In this document: positions 1 to 9,191 of the stretch, piece after piece | Position numbering within the stretch: position 1 is the first letter of the stretch | Layout of the letters: the number at the start of each line of letters is the position of its first letter | Assembly: GCF_047549485.1 (NCBI RefSeq) | Contig: NZ_CP180191.1 | Span: forward strand, 1,922,001 to 1,986,000 | DNA from: Piscinibacterium candidicorallinum | GTDB lineage: Bacteria; Pseudomonadota; Gammaproteobacteria; Burkholderiales; Burkholderiaceae_C | Length of the DNA stretch: 64,000 nt | Direction of reading: 5' to 3' | The notes under the pieces: model-generated | Databases searched by the model: none | Seen by the model: only the letters and a program-made list of their open reading frames with translations | What the model was told of the DNA's origin: nothing | Position numbers and translations under genes: made by a program

Positions 1-104
1 ATCGCACCCGGGTCACGCGATTTGCCGCTTATCGACCTGCAGTGCAGGAACAGAACACGCGCTGTGAGAGTTTTGACTTGAGAAAGCACGCGCGGCAATC
101 CACT

Positions 105-134
105 ACTATAACAAATTCAAAGACTTACCGCCAA
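105..134 (-). promoter_or_regulatory. Candidate leftward promoter upstream of map
   Basis: On the minus strand a TTGGCG hexamer (129-134) and a TATAGT hexamer (105-110) lie 18 bases apart, a plausible sigma-70 promoter pointing out of the window's left edge. In many beta- and gammaproteobacteria rpsB is divergent from map, so the outgoing transcript may be rpsB-tsf. That gene is not in the window, so this is inference. A map promoter on the plus strand is not clear. Confidence 0.35.
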
Positions 135-153
135 TTTAGGTGCGCGCCCTCCC

Positions 154-969
154 ATGGCCATTGTGATCAAAACCCCTGAGCAGATCGAGAAGATGCGTGT
201 CGCCGGCCGGCTCGCATCGGAGGCGCTGGACTTCGTGGCGCCCCACGTTCAGGCTGGGATGAGCACGAAGGAACTGGATCGGCTGTGCCACGACTTCATG
301 GTGAATGTTCAGGGCACGGTGCCAGCGACTCTTGGCTATCAGCCACCGGGCTACCCGGCGTTTACTGGTTCGATTTGCACTTCTGTCAATCATGTTGTGT
401 GCCACGGAATACCTGGCGACAAGGTGCTCAAGAACGGCGACATCATCAACATTGACATCACCGTGATCAAGGACGGATACCACGGTGACAACAGTCGCAT
501 GTTCATCGTCGGAAACGCGTCGGTCGCCGCGCGTCGGCTGTGTGAGGTCACCTATGACTGCATGTGGATGGGTATTGCTCAGGTTCGGCCAGGCAACCGC
601 TTGGGCGACATCGGATTCGCGATCCAGACCCACGCGGAGAAGCACGGTTACTCCATCGTCCGGGAGTTCTGCGGACATGGTGTCGGGCAGAAGTTTCACG
701 AAGACCCGCAGATTCTCCACTACGGGCGCCCCGGCACTGGCGAAGTGATCCGCTCCGGCATGATCTTCACGATCGAACCGATGATCAACGCAGGCCGTCG
801 TGAAGTGAAAGAACTGCCGGATGGCTGGACCATCGTGACCAAGGATCATTCGCTATCGGCGCAGTGGGAGCACACCGTGCTCGTGACTGAGACCGGCTAC
901 GAGATACTCACCCAGTCGGTCGGCTCGCCTGCGCCCCCGGCCTTCATCAGCAGCCGCCTTGCGGCTTGA
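154..969 (+). CDS. map: Methionine aminopeptidase, type I
   Basis: This enzyme removes the initiator methionine from nascent cytosolic proteins. The 271-residue length is normal for a bacterial type I enzyme. The five metal ligands of the pita-bread fold are visible: Asp in NIDITV, Asp in HGDNSR, His in GHGVGQ, Glu in FTIEPM and Glu in QWEHTV. The ATG at 154 gives the expected N-terminus (MAIVIKTPEQIEKMR). The stop codon overlaps the probable TTG start of glnD by three bases, so the two genes are co-translated. Confidence 0.97.
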   Translation: MAIVIKTPEQIEKMRVAGRLASEALDFVAPHVQAGMSTKELDRLCHDFMVNVQGTVPATLGYQPPGYPAFTGSICTSVNHVVCHGIPGDKVLKNGDIINIDITVIKDGYHGDNSRMFIVGNASVAARRLCEVTYDCMWMGIAQVRPGNRLGDIGFAIQTHAEKHGYSIVREFCGHGVGQKFHEDPQILHYGRPGTGEVIRSGMIFTIEPMINAGRREVKELPDGWTIVTKDHSLSAQWEHTVLVTETGYEILTQSVGSPAPPAFISSRLAA

Positions 970-3548
970 GTGTGGCCGTGGCTGCGGAGCACTCCCCCGG
1001 GCGCACCGCGAATCGGCGCGAGGCGTGGAACGCCGGAAAGCGGGCATTGCTCGCTGGTCGCAAGCCCACCGGCAACCCGCAGCCGATCCTGACCGCGACG
1101 GCACGCCTGGCCGACGACATGATCCGCTCGCTTTGGGCGGATTTGGACATGCCGAAGGCACTTGCCCTGATTGCGGTAGGCGGGTACGGGCGGGCTGAGC
1201 TCTTCCCGCACTCGGACATCGATCTTCTCGTCCTGCTGCCCCGGGACGCGGATGCAAAGACAGCCGAAGCGGTCGAGCGATTTGTCGGCGCGCTTTGGGA
1301 CATGGGCATGGAGATCGGCCACTCCGTGCGGACGATCGAAGAGTGCCTAGCTGAAGCTCGAGCCGACATTTCAGTCCAGACCTCCTTGCTGGAGTCCCGT
1401 CGGCTGGCGGGCAACGCAGCCCTCTGCCTGCGCATGAACGCCGCGGTGCGCAAGGATCTTGACCGCATTGGGTTCATGCGTGCCAAGTTGCTTGAAATGC
1501 GGCAGCGGCACCTGAAGTTTGAAGATACGCCCTACGCGCTCGAGCCCAACGTCAAAGAGGGGCCCGGTGGTCTTCGAGACCTTCAGGTGATTCTCTGGAT
1601 CTCTAGGGCTGCGGGTCTTGGCGACTCATTCTCGGATCTGGCACGCGCCGGGGTGATCACCAGCCAGGAAGCGGGTCGCCTGCAGCGCAATGAGCGTTTC
1701 CTCAAGCGGGTCCGGCTCGCACTGCATGACATCGCTCACCGACGCGAAGATCGACTTGTATTCGATCTGCAGACGCAACTGGCGCTGTACTTCGGTTTCA
1801 AGACGGATAGCCATCGCCGCGTAAGCGAGTTCCTCATGCAGGCGTACTACTGGGCCGCGCGCGCCGTCACGCAGCTCAGCAAGGTTGCCTTGCAGAACCT
1901 TGAGCTCCGCATCATCGCAGCGCCCCCGGCGCAGCCCGTCGTGATCAGCAACGAGTTCCTTATACGTGATGGGCTGCTCGATCTGGCCGACCCCGAAGTG
2001 TTCAAGCGCCGACCGGCCGCGATCCTGGACGTCTTCCATGAGCTGGCGCGCCACCCGGAGGCCAAGGACTTCTCTGCAGGCCTCTTGTCCGCCCTCGAGT
2101 CCTCACGAAAGCTCATCGACGCCAGATTCAGGCGTGACCCTGAGAATCGCGCTCGCTTCATGGCACTCCTGCGTCTCGAGGACGGCGTGACGCACGTCTT
2201 TCGCCGCCTTAATGCGACCGGTGTTCTCGGACGCTACTTGCCCGTGTTTCGCCGGATCGTGGGCCAGATGCAGCACGACCTGTTCCACATCTACACGGTG
2301 GACCAGCACATTCTCACCGTGCTGCGCAACGTGCGCCGGTTTGCAATCCCGGAGCATGCACATGAGTACCCGTTCTGCAGCCAGTTGATTGCCTCGTTCG
2401 AGCGACCCTGGCTGCTCTACATCGCGGCCCTCTTCCATGACATTGCCAAGGGACGTGGGGGCGATCACTCCGTGCTTGGCATGGCAGATGCGCGCCGATT
2501 CTGTCGGGATCACGGCCTGTCGCGCGAGGACACGCGGCTGGTTGTGTTTCTCGTCGAGCATCATCTGACGATGAGCAAGACTGCGCAGAAGATGGACATC
2601 ACCGACCCTCAGGTGGTAGGAGAGTTCACACGGCTCGTGAAGGACGAACGCCGGCTTACAGCGCTCTACCTCCTCACCGTCGCCGACATTCGCGGCACCA
2701 GTCCCAAGGTGTGGAACAGTTGGAAAGGCAAGCTGCTGGAGGACCTCTATCGTGCGAGTCTGCGTCAACTCGGCGGTAAGCGGATCGACACCCAGACCGA
2801 GCTGGCTGCTCGACGTGCGGAGGCACAACGCCTGCTGCGCTTGCACACGCTGCCCGAGGGCGCCGAGGACAGCCTGTGGAAGCGGCTCGATGTCGCCTTC
2901 TTCGTGCGCAACGGGCCTGCAGACATCGCGTGGATGACGCGCATGCTGCTGGGCAAGGAGGATCATCCAGACGGCGTGGTACGCGCTCGAATCGCACCGG
3001 GGGGCGTGGGCCTGCAGGTCATGGTCTACGTGCCTGACCAGCCCGACCTGTTTGCCCGTACCTGTGGCTTCTTCAACGAAGCCGGTTTCAGCATTCTCGA
3101 CGCGCGGGTGCACACAACCCGCTCCGGCCACGCCTTGGACACCTTCGTCGTGCATGATGAGACGCGAGCGGAACACTACCGGGACATCATCTCCCTACTC
3201 GAGCACGAACTTTCAGCGCGGCTTGCACAGCGGCCCCCGCTAGCCCCGCCGGTGCTGGGTCGACTGTCGAGAAAGTCACGTGTGTTTCCGATCCCGCCAA
3301 TTGTCGACCTGCGGCCAGATGAAAAGGGCTTGGTCGGCACCCTGTCCCTGACCGCAGCCGATCGCAATGGCCTGCTCTACACAGTGACCTACCTGCTCTC
3401 GCAGTACCGAGCCAATGTGCGCATGGCCAAGATCGCGACGCTCGGCGAACGTGTCGAAGATACGTTCTTGATCGATGGACCGATCATGTCAGACCCAAAG
3501 CAGCAGATTCAGCTCGAGAAGGCCCTGCTCGAGGCGCTCGCGTCCTGA
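966..3548 (+). CDS. glnD: PII uridylyltransferase/uridylyl-removing enzyme
   Basis: GlnD senses glutamine and uridylylates or deuridylylates PII proteins, controlling nitrogen assimilation. At 860 residues it is full length. Domain order: nucleotidyltransferase with GGYGRAELFPHSDIDLL (about 75-90), a central region, an HD domain with ALFHDIAKGRGGDHS (about 485-500), and two C-terminal ACT domains (about 675-750 and 785-860). The frame opens with TTG overlapping the map stop; a GTG two codons later is an alternative. It converges on the uracil-DNA glycosylase gene, the two stop codons being directly adjacent with no terminator between them. Confidence 0.96.
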   Translation: MSVAVAAEHSPGRTANRREAWNAGKRALLAGRKPTGNPQPILTATARLADDMIRSLWADLDMPKALALIAVGGYGRAELFPHSDIDLLVLLPRDADAKTAEAVERFVGALWDMGMEIGHSVRTIEECLAEARADISVQTSLLESRRLAGNAALCLRMNAAVRKDLDRIGFMRAKLLEMRQRHLKFEDTPYALEPNVKEGPGGLRDLQVILWISRAAGLGDSFSDLARAGVITSQEAGRLQRNERFLKRVRLALHDIAHRREDRLVFDLQTQLALYFGFKTDSHRRVSEFLMQAYYWAARAVTQLSKVALQNLELRIIAAPPAQPVVISNEFLIRDGLLDLADPEVFKRRPAAILDVFHELARHPEAKDFSAGLLSALESSRKLIDARFRRDPENRARFMALLRLEDGVTHVFRRLNATGVLGRYLPVFRRIVGQMQHDLFHIYTVDQHILTVLRNVRRFAIPEHAHEYPFCSQLIASFERPWLLYIAALFHDIAKGRGGDHSVLGMADARRFCRDHGLSREDTRLVVFLVEHHLTMSKTAQKMDITDPQVVGEFTRLVKDERRLTALYLLTVADIRGTSPKVWNSWKGKLLEDLYRASLRQLGGKRIDTQTELAARRAEAQRLLRLHTLPEGAEDSLWKRLDVAFFVRNGPADIAWMTRMLLGKEDHPDGVVRARIAPGGVGLQVMVYVPDQPDLFARTCGFFNEAGFSILDARVHTTRSGHALDTFVVHDETRAEHYRDIISLLEHELSARLAQRPPLAPPVLGRLSRKSRVFPIPPIVDLRPDEKGLVGTLSLTAADRNGLLYTVTYLLSQYRANVRMAKIATLGERVEDTFLIDGPIMSDPKQQIQLEKALLEALAS

Positions 3549-4328
3549 TCAGGGCTGCATCGTGCGCACGGCGAGCTTCAGATCGGCCCAGGCCTTAGCC
3601 TTTTCCTCGGGTTGGCGAAGCAGGTACGCCGGGTGGTACGACACGACTGCAGGGATGCTGCGGCCTCCAACGTCCACGCGGTGAGTGCGCCCGCGCAGAG
3701 ACGCAATGCTGCCTTCCGCACGCAACAAACTGGACGCGGCGAACTTGCCCAGCAACAGCAGAAACTCCGGCTGGGCCAACTCGATCTGTCGCATCAGATA
3801 CGGCGCGCATGCCGCGACCTCCGCCGGTTCTGGATTGCGGTTTCCAGGTGGGCGGCACTTCAGAACATTGGCAATCAGCACATTGCGCTCTCGGCTTGCG
3901 CCGACTGAACGCAGCATGTTGTCCAGCAGCTTGCCCGCCTGACCAACAAAGGGTTCGCCTTGCTGGTCCTCTTCGGCACCTGGCGCCTCGCCGATCACCA
4001 TCCAGCGTGCGCCCGGACGGCCCGCCGCGAACACCGTCTGCCGGCGCGACTTACACAAGGCGCAGCGCGTGCATGCAGAGACCGCAGACTGCAGCGCATC
4101 CCAATCGAGCTGTGCGAGGTCGACTGCTTCAGGCGAAGCGCCGTTAGCTGTCTGCGCGTTCTCGGGCGGGTGTGCTTCAGCCGCTGCCCCGGGATTGAAC
4201 TCGGCCTGTTGTGTACGCTGACCCGCCTCCTCGGTTGCCGACTCGGCGCTCACGTCGGCCTGCGTCGGGCGCAACTGCCATATCGGGATCTCAAGCGCCT
4301 CAAGAATCTGTGCTTGGCGTGAATTCAT
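3549..4328 (-). CDS. Uracil-DNA glycosylase, family 4/5 type (4Fe-4S)
   Basis: Removes uracil from DNA at the start of base-excision repair. The 259-residue protein has a low-complexity N-terminal third (about 20-80) of variable type. The glycosylase domain follows, with a CTRCALC cysteine pair that would help bind the iron-sulfur cluster, the GEAPGAEED active-site motif and C-terminal HPAYLL. The ATG overlaps the rimI stop (ATGA), making it the last gene of a tsaB-rimI-udg operon. Its N-terminus resembles the 'SPO1 DNA polymerase-related' proteins of Burkholderiales that are fused or coupled to RimI. Confidence 0.92.
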   Translation of the reverse strand: MNSRQAQILEALEIPIWQLRPTQADVSAESATEEAGQRTQQAEFNPGAAAEAHPPENAQTANGASPEAVDLAQLDWDALQSAVSACTRCALCKSRRQTVFAAGRPGARWMVIGEAPGAEEDQQGEPFVGQAGKLLDNMLRSVGASRERNVLIANVLKCRPPGNRNPEPAEVAACAPYLMRQIELAQPEFLLLLGKFAASSLLRAEGSIASLRGRTHRVDVGGRSIPAVVSYHPAYLLRQPEEKAKAWADLKLAVRTMQP

Positions 4329-4822
4329 GTGCCCTGCTCCCGGTCCAGCGCTTTGCGCATGACCACCGCGTCTTCCCGTCCGCGCTCTGCAGGGTAGTAA
4401 TCGCGCCGAATACCGATCCGAACAAAACCCAGATGCTCATATACGCTGCGGGCATGCGCGTTGCTCGGGCGTACTTCCAGCAGCAGCGCCGTGCATCCGG
4501 CCTGGCGGGCGATGCCTTCGGCATGACTCAACAGTCGCTTTGAGAGCCCGCGCCCGCGCTGACTCGACTCCACGGTGATGTTCAGTATGTGCAAGTCATC
4601 AACTGCGTTCATGAGCACCACGTAGCCCGCAAGCAGCTCATCGCATCTCAAGAGCGTGCAGGTGTAACCCGCGGCCATCGAGTCGATGAAGTTCTGCCGG
4701 CTCCAGGGAAAGGGGTAGGTGTGGTTCTCGATCCGAACCACATCATCCAGCGCCGCCATCGACATCTGCACAAGCGACAAACGCTCGACTGCGGCAATAG
4801 CGGCACAGTCATCAGGCTGCAT
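4325..4822 (-). CDS. rimI: Ribosomal protein S18-alanine N-acetyltransferase
   Basis: A GNAT-fold acetyltransferase that acetylates the N-terminal alanine of ribosomal protein S18 (rpsR is at the other end of this window). The acetyl-CoA-binding segment SSQRGRGLSKRLL and the downstream GCTALLLEVRPSNAHARSVYE helix-strand are typical of RimI. The frame is open to a TTG at 4846, but the ATG at 4822 is preferred because it overlaps the tsaB stop by 11 bases and gives a normal 165-residue protein. RimI, TsaB and UDG form a tightly overlapping operon. Confidence 0.93.
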   Translation of the reverse strand: MQPDDCAAIAAVERLSLVQMSMAALDDVVRIENHTYPFPWSRQNFIDSMAAGYTCTLLRCDELLAGYVVLMNAVDDLHILNITVESSQRGRGLSKRLLSHAEGIARQAGCTALLLEVRPSNAHARSVYEHLGFVRIGIRRDYYPAERGREDAVVMRKALDREQGT

Positions 4823-5516
4823 GCCCAAGCCCCTGACGTTGCGCAATGGTCAGTGCGACCTGATTGCGCACATAGCTCGGTGTGAGCTCGTGAGCCTCTA
4901 CGCTGCGTGCAAGCCGCTGCGGATCTGCCGCCAGGGCGCGCAGCACGCCTGCCGCAGACGGCTCGGCATGGTGCCAGCGCAAGACGTTCGGCAGGCTTCG
5001 ACGCGCGAACTCGAGCAAGGGCCCGGTCAAATTCGAAACTGCGCCAATCAGCTCTTCGGACTCATGGCCGCGCAGGCTCTCCGGTGGCCCGACTGCCGGC
5101 TCGCTCAAGGACTGGCTCCGCGCATCGATCACCGCGTGATAGGCCTCACCCATACGCGCATCGAGCACGCAGAGAACCTTGCCTTCGGCGCCTGCTTCCC
5201 ATTCGGGTGGCGCGCTAGACCGCATTGCTGCAAAAGCGCTTACCGGCACGACCGGCAGTGACCACGCCAGCGCGAGGCCCTGCACCGCAGCGATGGCCGT
5301 ACGCACGCCTGTGAAAGCACCTGGACCGTTGTCGACGGCCAAACCGGATAAATCCGCCGCTTTCAGGCCGCTAGTTGCAAGCACCTCACCAACCAGATCA
5401 AGCAAGACGGCTGAATGCCTGCGCTTCTGATCGGCTGCGCGTGCATACACCTGCCCATTGACCGAAACGGCCACGGAGAGCGTCTCCGTGCTGGAAGCGA
5501 TGGCGAGCACATTCAT
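4812..5516 (-). CDS. tsaB: tRNA threonylcarbamoyladenosine biosynthesis protein TsaB
   Basis: TsaB is the ASKHA-fold scaffold partner of TsaD and TsaE in making the t6A modification at position 37 of ANN-decoding tRNAs. The 234-residue protein starts MNVLAIASSTETLSVAV, the ATPase-fold phosphate 1 strand, and contains GLAVDNGPGAFTGVRTA, diagnostic of the family. It is followed without a gap by rimI, a common bacterial arrangement. Confidence 0.95.
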   Translation of the reverse strand: MNVLAIASSTETLSVAVSVNGQVYARAADQKRRHSAVLLDLVGEVLATSGLKAADLSGLAVDNGPGAFTGVRTAIAAVQGLALAWSLPVVPVSAFAAMRSSAPPEWEAGAEGKVLCVLDARMGEAYHAVIDARSQSLSEPAVGPPESLRGHESEELIGAVSNLTGPLLEFARRSLPNVLRWHHAEPSAAGVLRALAADPQRLARSVEAHELTPSYVRNQVALTIAQRQGLGHAA

Positions 5517-5560
5517 GCTCGCAAGTGTAGTGAGCGCCGTGCGCGGCGCGGCCGCACGGA

Positions 5561-5908
5561 TCAGCTGCCCGACTGGCTCGGGTGATCGGTCCCGTAGCGG
5601 CGGCGCATGTCGCGGATCTGCTCTCGCAGCTGGGCGCGCTCTTCGGCGCTGAGCCGCCGCGGCCCGATGGCAGACCCGGTCGCGGCCGGCGCACGAGGCT
5701 CCGCAGCGGCTGGCGGTACCCCCGCTGGCTGATCAGGCTTCTTGGGCACGGACTCCGCGCCGTTGCCGCGAGCATTGGCGGGCTGGGAGGGCTTGGGCGC
5801 CTGCGGCACAGGCCCCTGCGCCAGAAGCTCCGGCGCGCGCTCGCGTGCGAACGCCGGCAACTCGACGAGCGCCAGTGTCACTACACAGAGAATCACAGCC
5901 GGTTTCAC
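5561..5908 (-). CDS. Small exported proline/alanine-rich protein, function unknown
   Basis: The frame is open back to 6154, but the likely start is a GTG at 5908 preceded by an AAGGGCG ribosome-binding site. From there the protein is 115 residues with a clear signal peptide (KPAVILCVVTLALVELPAFA), a Pro/Ala-rich middle and a basic C-terminal helix (LSAEERAQLREQIRDMRRR). Small secreted proteins with this LSxEER-RxxIRD ending are common in Burkholderiales; I know of no assigned role. It lies 44 bases upstream of tsaB on the same strand and may be the operon's first gene. Confidence 0.6.
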   Translation of the reverse strand: MKPAVILCVVTLALVELPAFARERAPELLAQGPVPQAPKPSQPANARGNGAESVPKKPDQPAGVPPAAAEPRAPAATGSAIGPRRLSAEERAQLREQIRDMRRRYGTDHPSQSGS

Positions 5909-6229
5909 AATTTCGCCCTTGTCCAGTCCTGCAAAGCCTCGCACCGTTTCTGCGGCGCGAATTACAGCGCATGCGTCCGACGCGAAATGCCCAACACCCG
6001 TTGAATCTGGGAGAGGGAATTCCCTCGGCCGAGCTCGATAGCCACTGCACGCCATCCGGTAACTCACCGTGCTGGACAGCATATGACCCTCGTCGTCCGC
6101 CTTTCTTGCAGGTTTTGTAACGCGCTGTTTCCCCTGTGGTGAACGCTCGTTCACTGCTAAACGCGGCGTTCGCTAGCATCCGGTTTTGGCTGGCGAATGC
6201 AGCCACAAGACAACAGTGGGAGATGCTCC

Positions 6230-6943
6230 GTGACCCGACCCAAGCGCATCCTGGTGGTGGACGACGACGTGCGGCTGCGCGAGCTGCTGCGCCGCTATCT
6301 GGGCGAACAGGGCTTCGATGTGATGGTCGCCGAGGACGGCAACCGCATGACTCGCCTGACGCAGCGCGAGCGCTTCGACCTCTACGTCCTCGATTTGATG
6401 ATGCCCGGCGAGGATGGCCTCTCGATTCTGAAGCGCATCCGTTCGTCCGGCGACGAAACCCCAGTGGTGATGCTCACGGCCAAGGGGGAGGACGTGGACC
6501 GCATCATTGGCCTGGAGCTTGGCGCAGACGACTATCTCGGCAAGCCCTTCAATCCGCGCGAACTCATGGCACGCATTGCTGCAGTGCTGCGCCGCGCGCC
6601 CGAGCCCGAGATTCCCGGTGCACCCTCGCAGGCCGACGAAACGGTGGAGTTTGGCCCGTTCAAGCTGGATCTCGCGCGCCGCACTCTGACCAAGGACGGC
6701 GAGGCCATCGAGATCACCAGCGGCGAGTTCGCCGTGCTCAAGGTATTTGCGCGCCACCCCCGCGTGGCCCTGTCGCGCGAGAAGCTCATGGAAATGGCGC
6801 GCGGCCGCGAGCTGCAGGCCTTTGACCGTAGCCTGGACGTACAGATCTCGCGCCTGCGCAAGCTGATCGAGACCGATCCCTCGAAGCCTGCCTACATCCA
6901 GACCGTCTGGGGTGTTGGCTACGTCTTCATTCCCACGCCCTGA
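6230..6943 (+). CDS. ompR: Response regulator, OmpR family
   Basis: Receiver domain (about 1-120) with acidic pocket DDD, phospho-acceptor Asp in YVLDLMMPGEDGL, and the conserved VMLTAKGE and GADDYLGKPF switch residues, followed by a winged-helix DNA-binding domain ending GVGYVF. The GTG at 6230 (SD-like GGGAG 9 bases upstream) gives 237 residues, matching OmpR; an ATG at 6197 would add 11 residues. The histidine kinase follows after 36 bases. The IQTVWGVGYVFIP tail fits the OmpR subgroup, so osmotic or envelope control is likely by family. Confidence 0.92.
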   Translation: MTRPKRILVVDDDVRLRELLRRYLGEQGFDVMVAEDGNRMTRLTQRERFDLYVLDLMMPGEDGLSILKRIRSSGDETPVVMLTAKGEDVDRIIGLELGADDYLGKPFNPRELMARIAAVLRRAPEPEIPGAPSQADETVEFGPFKLDLARRTLTKDGEAIEITSGEFAVLKVFARHPRVALSREKLMEMARGRELQAFDRSLDVQISRLRKLIETDPSKPAYIQTVWGVGYVFIPTP

Positions 6944-6979
6944 ACCCGACCTGAGCCGACGAAAGATCAGCCGCGCCGA

Positions 6980-8323
6980 ATGCGACTGTCCTTCTTCGCC
7001 CGCACCCTGCTGCTGCTGCTGGCCCTGCTGGCAGCCAGCCTGCTCGTGGTCGGCCAGAGCTTTCGCACGCTCGACCTGGAACCGCGGGCTCGGCAGCTGG
7101 CGCAGCAAGTCGTGGCCATCGTCAACCTCACGCGCTTTGCGCTGGTCTATGCAGACCCAATCGGCCGCCAGGCCTTTCTGGCCGAGTTGCAGGAAAACGA
7201 GCGCGTGCAGGTCTATCTGGTCGAGCCCACCGACAAGATCGAGGCACCCAGCGGCGATCTGCTCTCCCAGCGCTTCATCGAGTACGTCACACGCTCCCTG
7301 GGCACGCAGACCACCTTTGCGCGCACGGTGAATGGCCTGCCCGGTGTGTGGATCAGCTTCACGATCGAGACGGACCAATACTGGCTGCGGTTGGAACGTG
7401 AACGGCTTGAGCGCAACCCCGGCATCGCCTGGCTGTTCTGGGGTGTGGGCGCCCTGCTGCTCGCCATCGTCGGTGCGGTGCTGATCACCAGCTTCGTCAC
7501 CCGCCCGCTGCGCCAGCTTGCCCGGTCCGCCGAGAAGGTGGCCGTGGGCAAGACGCCCCGGCCGCTGCCGGTGGACGGGCCCAGCGAGATTGCGCTGGTG
7601 AACCGCAGCTTCAATGACATGGTTTCGGCGCTGTCCAAGGTCGAGGAAGAGCGCAAGCTCATGCTGGCCGGCATCTCGCACGACCTGCGCACACCCATCA
7701 CCCGCATGCGCCTGGAGCTTGAGCTGGCCGGGCTGGACGCGAACGCGCGCTCAGGCTTCGAGACCGATCTGGCGCAGATGGACTCGATCGTCGGCCAGTT
7801 CATCGACATCGCACGCCCCACCGTGAGCACCGAGCAGGACACAGTGCTCGCGCCGCTGGTGCTAAAGCTGGGCGACCGCTACGCCAACGATCCACGCGGC
7901 AAGGTGGTGGCGCGGCCCACCCATGCCGAAGCCGCCGTGCGGGGTGACCTGAACGCCATCGAACGCGCGCTGACCAACCTCATCGAGAACGCCCTGCGCT
8001 ACGGCCGCCCCAAGGAAGGCGCGGCCAATGTGGAGATTCTCTTGAGCCTGGAGCCCGACAAATCGGGCAAGGCGCTCAAGCCTGGCCAGAAGCGCTGGGT
8101 GCGGCTTGCGGTGCGCGACCACGGCCCCGGCGTGGACCCGGAGGATCTGGATCGCCTGACCCGGCCCTTCGAGCGCGGCGATGCCGCGCGCACCAACGCC
8201 AGCGGCGCGGGTCTGGGCCTCGCGATCGTGGACCGTATTGCACAGCAGCAAGGCGGGCGCCTGCTGCTGCAAAGCCGCAAGGGCGAAGGCTTTACGGCCA
8301 CTCTGCTGCTGCCAGCTGCCTGA
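6980..8323 (+). CDS. envZ: EnvZ-type sensor histidine kinase
   Basis: Inner-membrane kinase partner of the preceding regulator, 447 residues. TM1 lies near the N-terminus (about 5-25), a periplasmic sensor of about 120 residues follows, TM2 is at about 150-172, then HAMP. The H-box is AGISHDLRTPITRMRLE (histidine near 235) as in EnvZ; the HATPase domain shows N-box LIENALRYG, GPGVDPEDL and GAGLGLAIV. Nothing looks broken. It likely phosphorylates and dephosphorylates the upstream OmpR-like protein. Confidence 0.93.
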   Translation: MRLSFFARTLLLLLALLAASLLVVGQSFRTLDLEPRARQLAQQVVAIVNLTRFALVYADPIGRQAFLAELQENERVQVYLVEPTDKIEAPSGDLLSQRFIEYVTRSLGTQTTFARTVNGLPGVWISFTIETDQYWLRLERERLERNPGIAWLFWGVGALLLAIVGAVLITSFVTRPLRQLARSAEKVAVGKTPRPLPVDGPSEIALVNRSFNDMVSALSKVEEERKLMLAGISHDLRTPITRMRLELELAGLDANARSGFETDLAQMDSIVGQFIDIARPTVSTEQDTVLAPLVLKLGDRYANDPRGKVVARPTHAEAAVRGDLNAIERALTNLIENALRYGRPKEGAANVEILLSLEPDKSGKALKPGQKRWVRLAVRDHGPGVDPEDLDRLTRPFERGDAARTNASGAGLGLAIVDRIAQQQGGRLLLQSRKGEGFTATLLLPAA

Positions 8324-8334
8324 TTTTTAAGCAG

Positions 8335-8360
8335 CTATTGTTGCAGTAGCAAAATCCAAT
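8335..8360 (+). promoter_or_regulatory. OxyR-like motif upstream of ahpC (weak)
   Basis: CTAT (8335-8338), GTAG (8346-8349) and CAAT (8357-8360) are each separated by exactly 7 bases, approximating three of the four ATAG/CTAT elements of an OxyR site. They lie about 205 bases before the ahpC ATG. ahpC is a classic OxyR target. The fourth element is absent and two of the three are imperfect. Confidence 0.3.
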
Positions 8361-8563
8361 GATCACACGATTTTCCATAGCGTAAGATTCGCCTTGTGGT
8401 GCACAAGCACCGCTGCAGAAGGATCCAAAGCCGCGTCGACAAGCGCGGCTTTTGCTTGAAGTCGACGGCCCGGCCCCGACTTTCAAGCCGTGGCGCAGGC
8501 TGCAGCGAGCAGCGGTACCGAAGCATTTCCCCTCCTTCAAATCAACACTTTCGGAGCAATTCC

Positions 8564-9112
8564 ATGAAGACGATTGGCGACAAGGTCGAAGCATTCAGCG
8601 TCGTGGGCGTGAAGCCCGGCTTCAACAACCACGAAGAGAACGGCCAGAGCGCGTTCGAAGAGATCACCGAGAAGTCCTTCTCGGGCAAGTGGAAGGTCAT
8701 CTACTTCTACCCGAAGGACTTCACCTTCGTGTGCCCGACCGAGATCGTCGGCTTCGCCAAGCTGCAGAAGGATTTCGCCGACCGTGACGCCGTGCTGCTG
8801 GCCGGCTCAACGGACAACGAGTTCTGCAAGCTCGGCTGGCGCCGCGAGCACAAGGACCTGTCCAAGCTGAACCACTACATGTTTGCCGACGTGACCGGCA
8901 GCCTGGTGGACCAACTGGGCGTGCGTGACAAGGCCGCCGGCGTGGCCCTGCGCGCCACCTTCATCGTCGATCCCGACAACACCGTCCAGCACGTCAGCGT
9001 GAACAACCTGAACGTGGGCCGCAGCCCCGAGGAAATCCTGCGCATCCTCGACGGCCTGCAGACCGACGAACTCTGCCCCTGCAACCGCGCTGCAGGCGGT
9101 GCCACCCTGTAA
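8564..9112 (+). CDS. ahpC: Alkyl hydroperoxide reductase C (2-Cys peroxiredoxin)
   Basis: Cytosolic peroxiredoxin reducing H2O2, organic peroxides and peroxynitrite. Start chosen at ATG 8564 (MKTIGDKVEAF), preceded by a CGGAG ribosome-binding site; the frame runs on upstream without coding character. Peroxidatic Cys57 sits in DFTFVCPTE and resolving Cys171/173 in DELCPCN near the C-terminus. The CPCN ending and the adjacent ahpD match the AhpC/AhpD subgroup, which uses AhpD rather than AhpF as reductant. No ahpF is present in the window. Confidence 0.97.
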   Translation: MKTIGDKVEAFSVVGVKPGFNNHEENGQSAFEEITEKSFSGKWKVIYFYPKDFTFVCPTEIVGFAKLQKDFADRDAVLLAGSTDNEFCKLGWRREHKDLSKLNHYMFADVTGSLVDQLGVRDKAAGVALRATFIVDPDNTVQHVSVNNLNVGRSPEEILRILDGLQTDELCPCNRAAGGATL

Positions 9113-9133
9113 TCCGGGCGGCAGCGTGCAAGC

Positions 9134-9166
9134 AATGCCCGGCAGCGCAAGCTCCCGGGCATTTTT
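9134..9166 (+). terminator. Rho-independent terminator between ahpC and ahpD
   Basis: Perfect 9-bp arms AATGCCCGG (9134-9142) and CCGGGCATT (9155-9163) with a 12-base loop, running into TTTTT. It lies 22 bases after the ahpC stop and 26 before the ahpD ATG, so it probably sets a higher ahpC than ahpD level through partial readthrough. Confidence 0.8.
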
Positions 9167-9191
9167 CGGACCCAATCAATAGGAAATTGCA

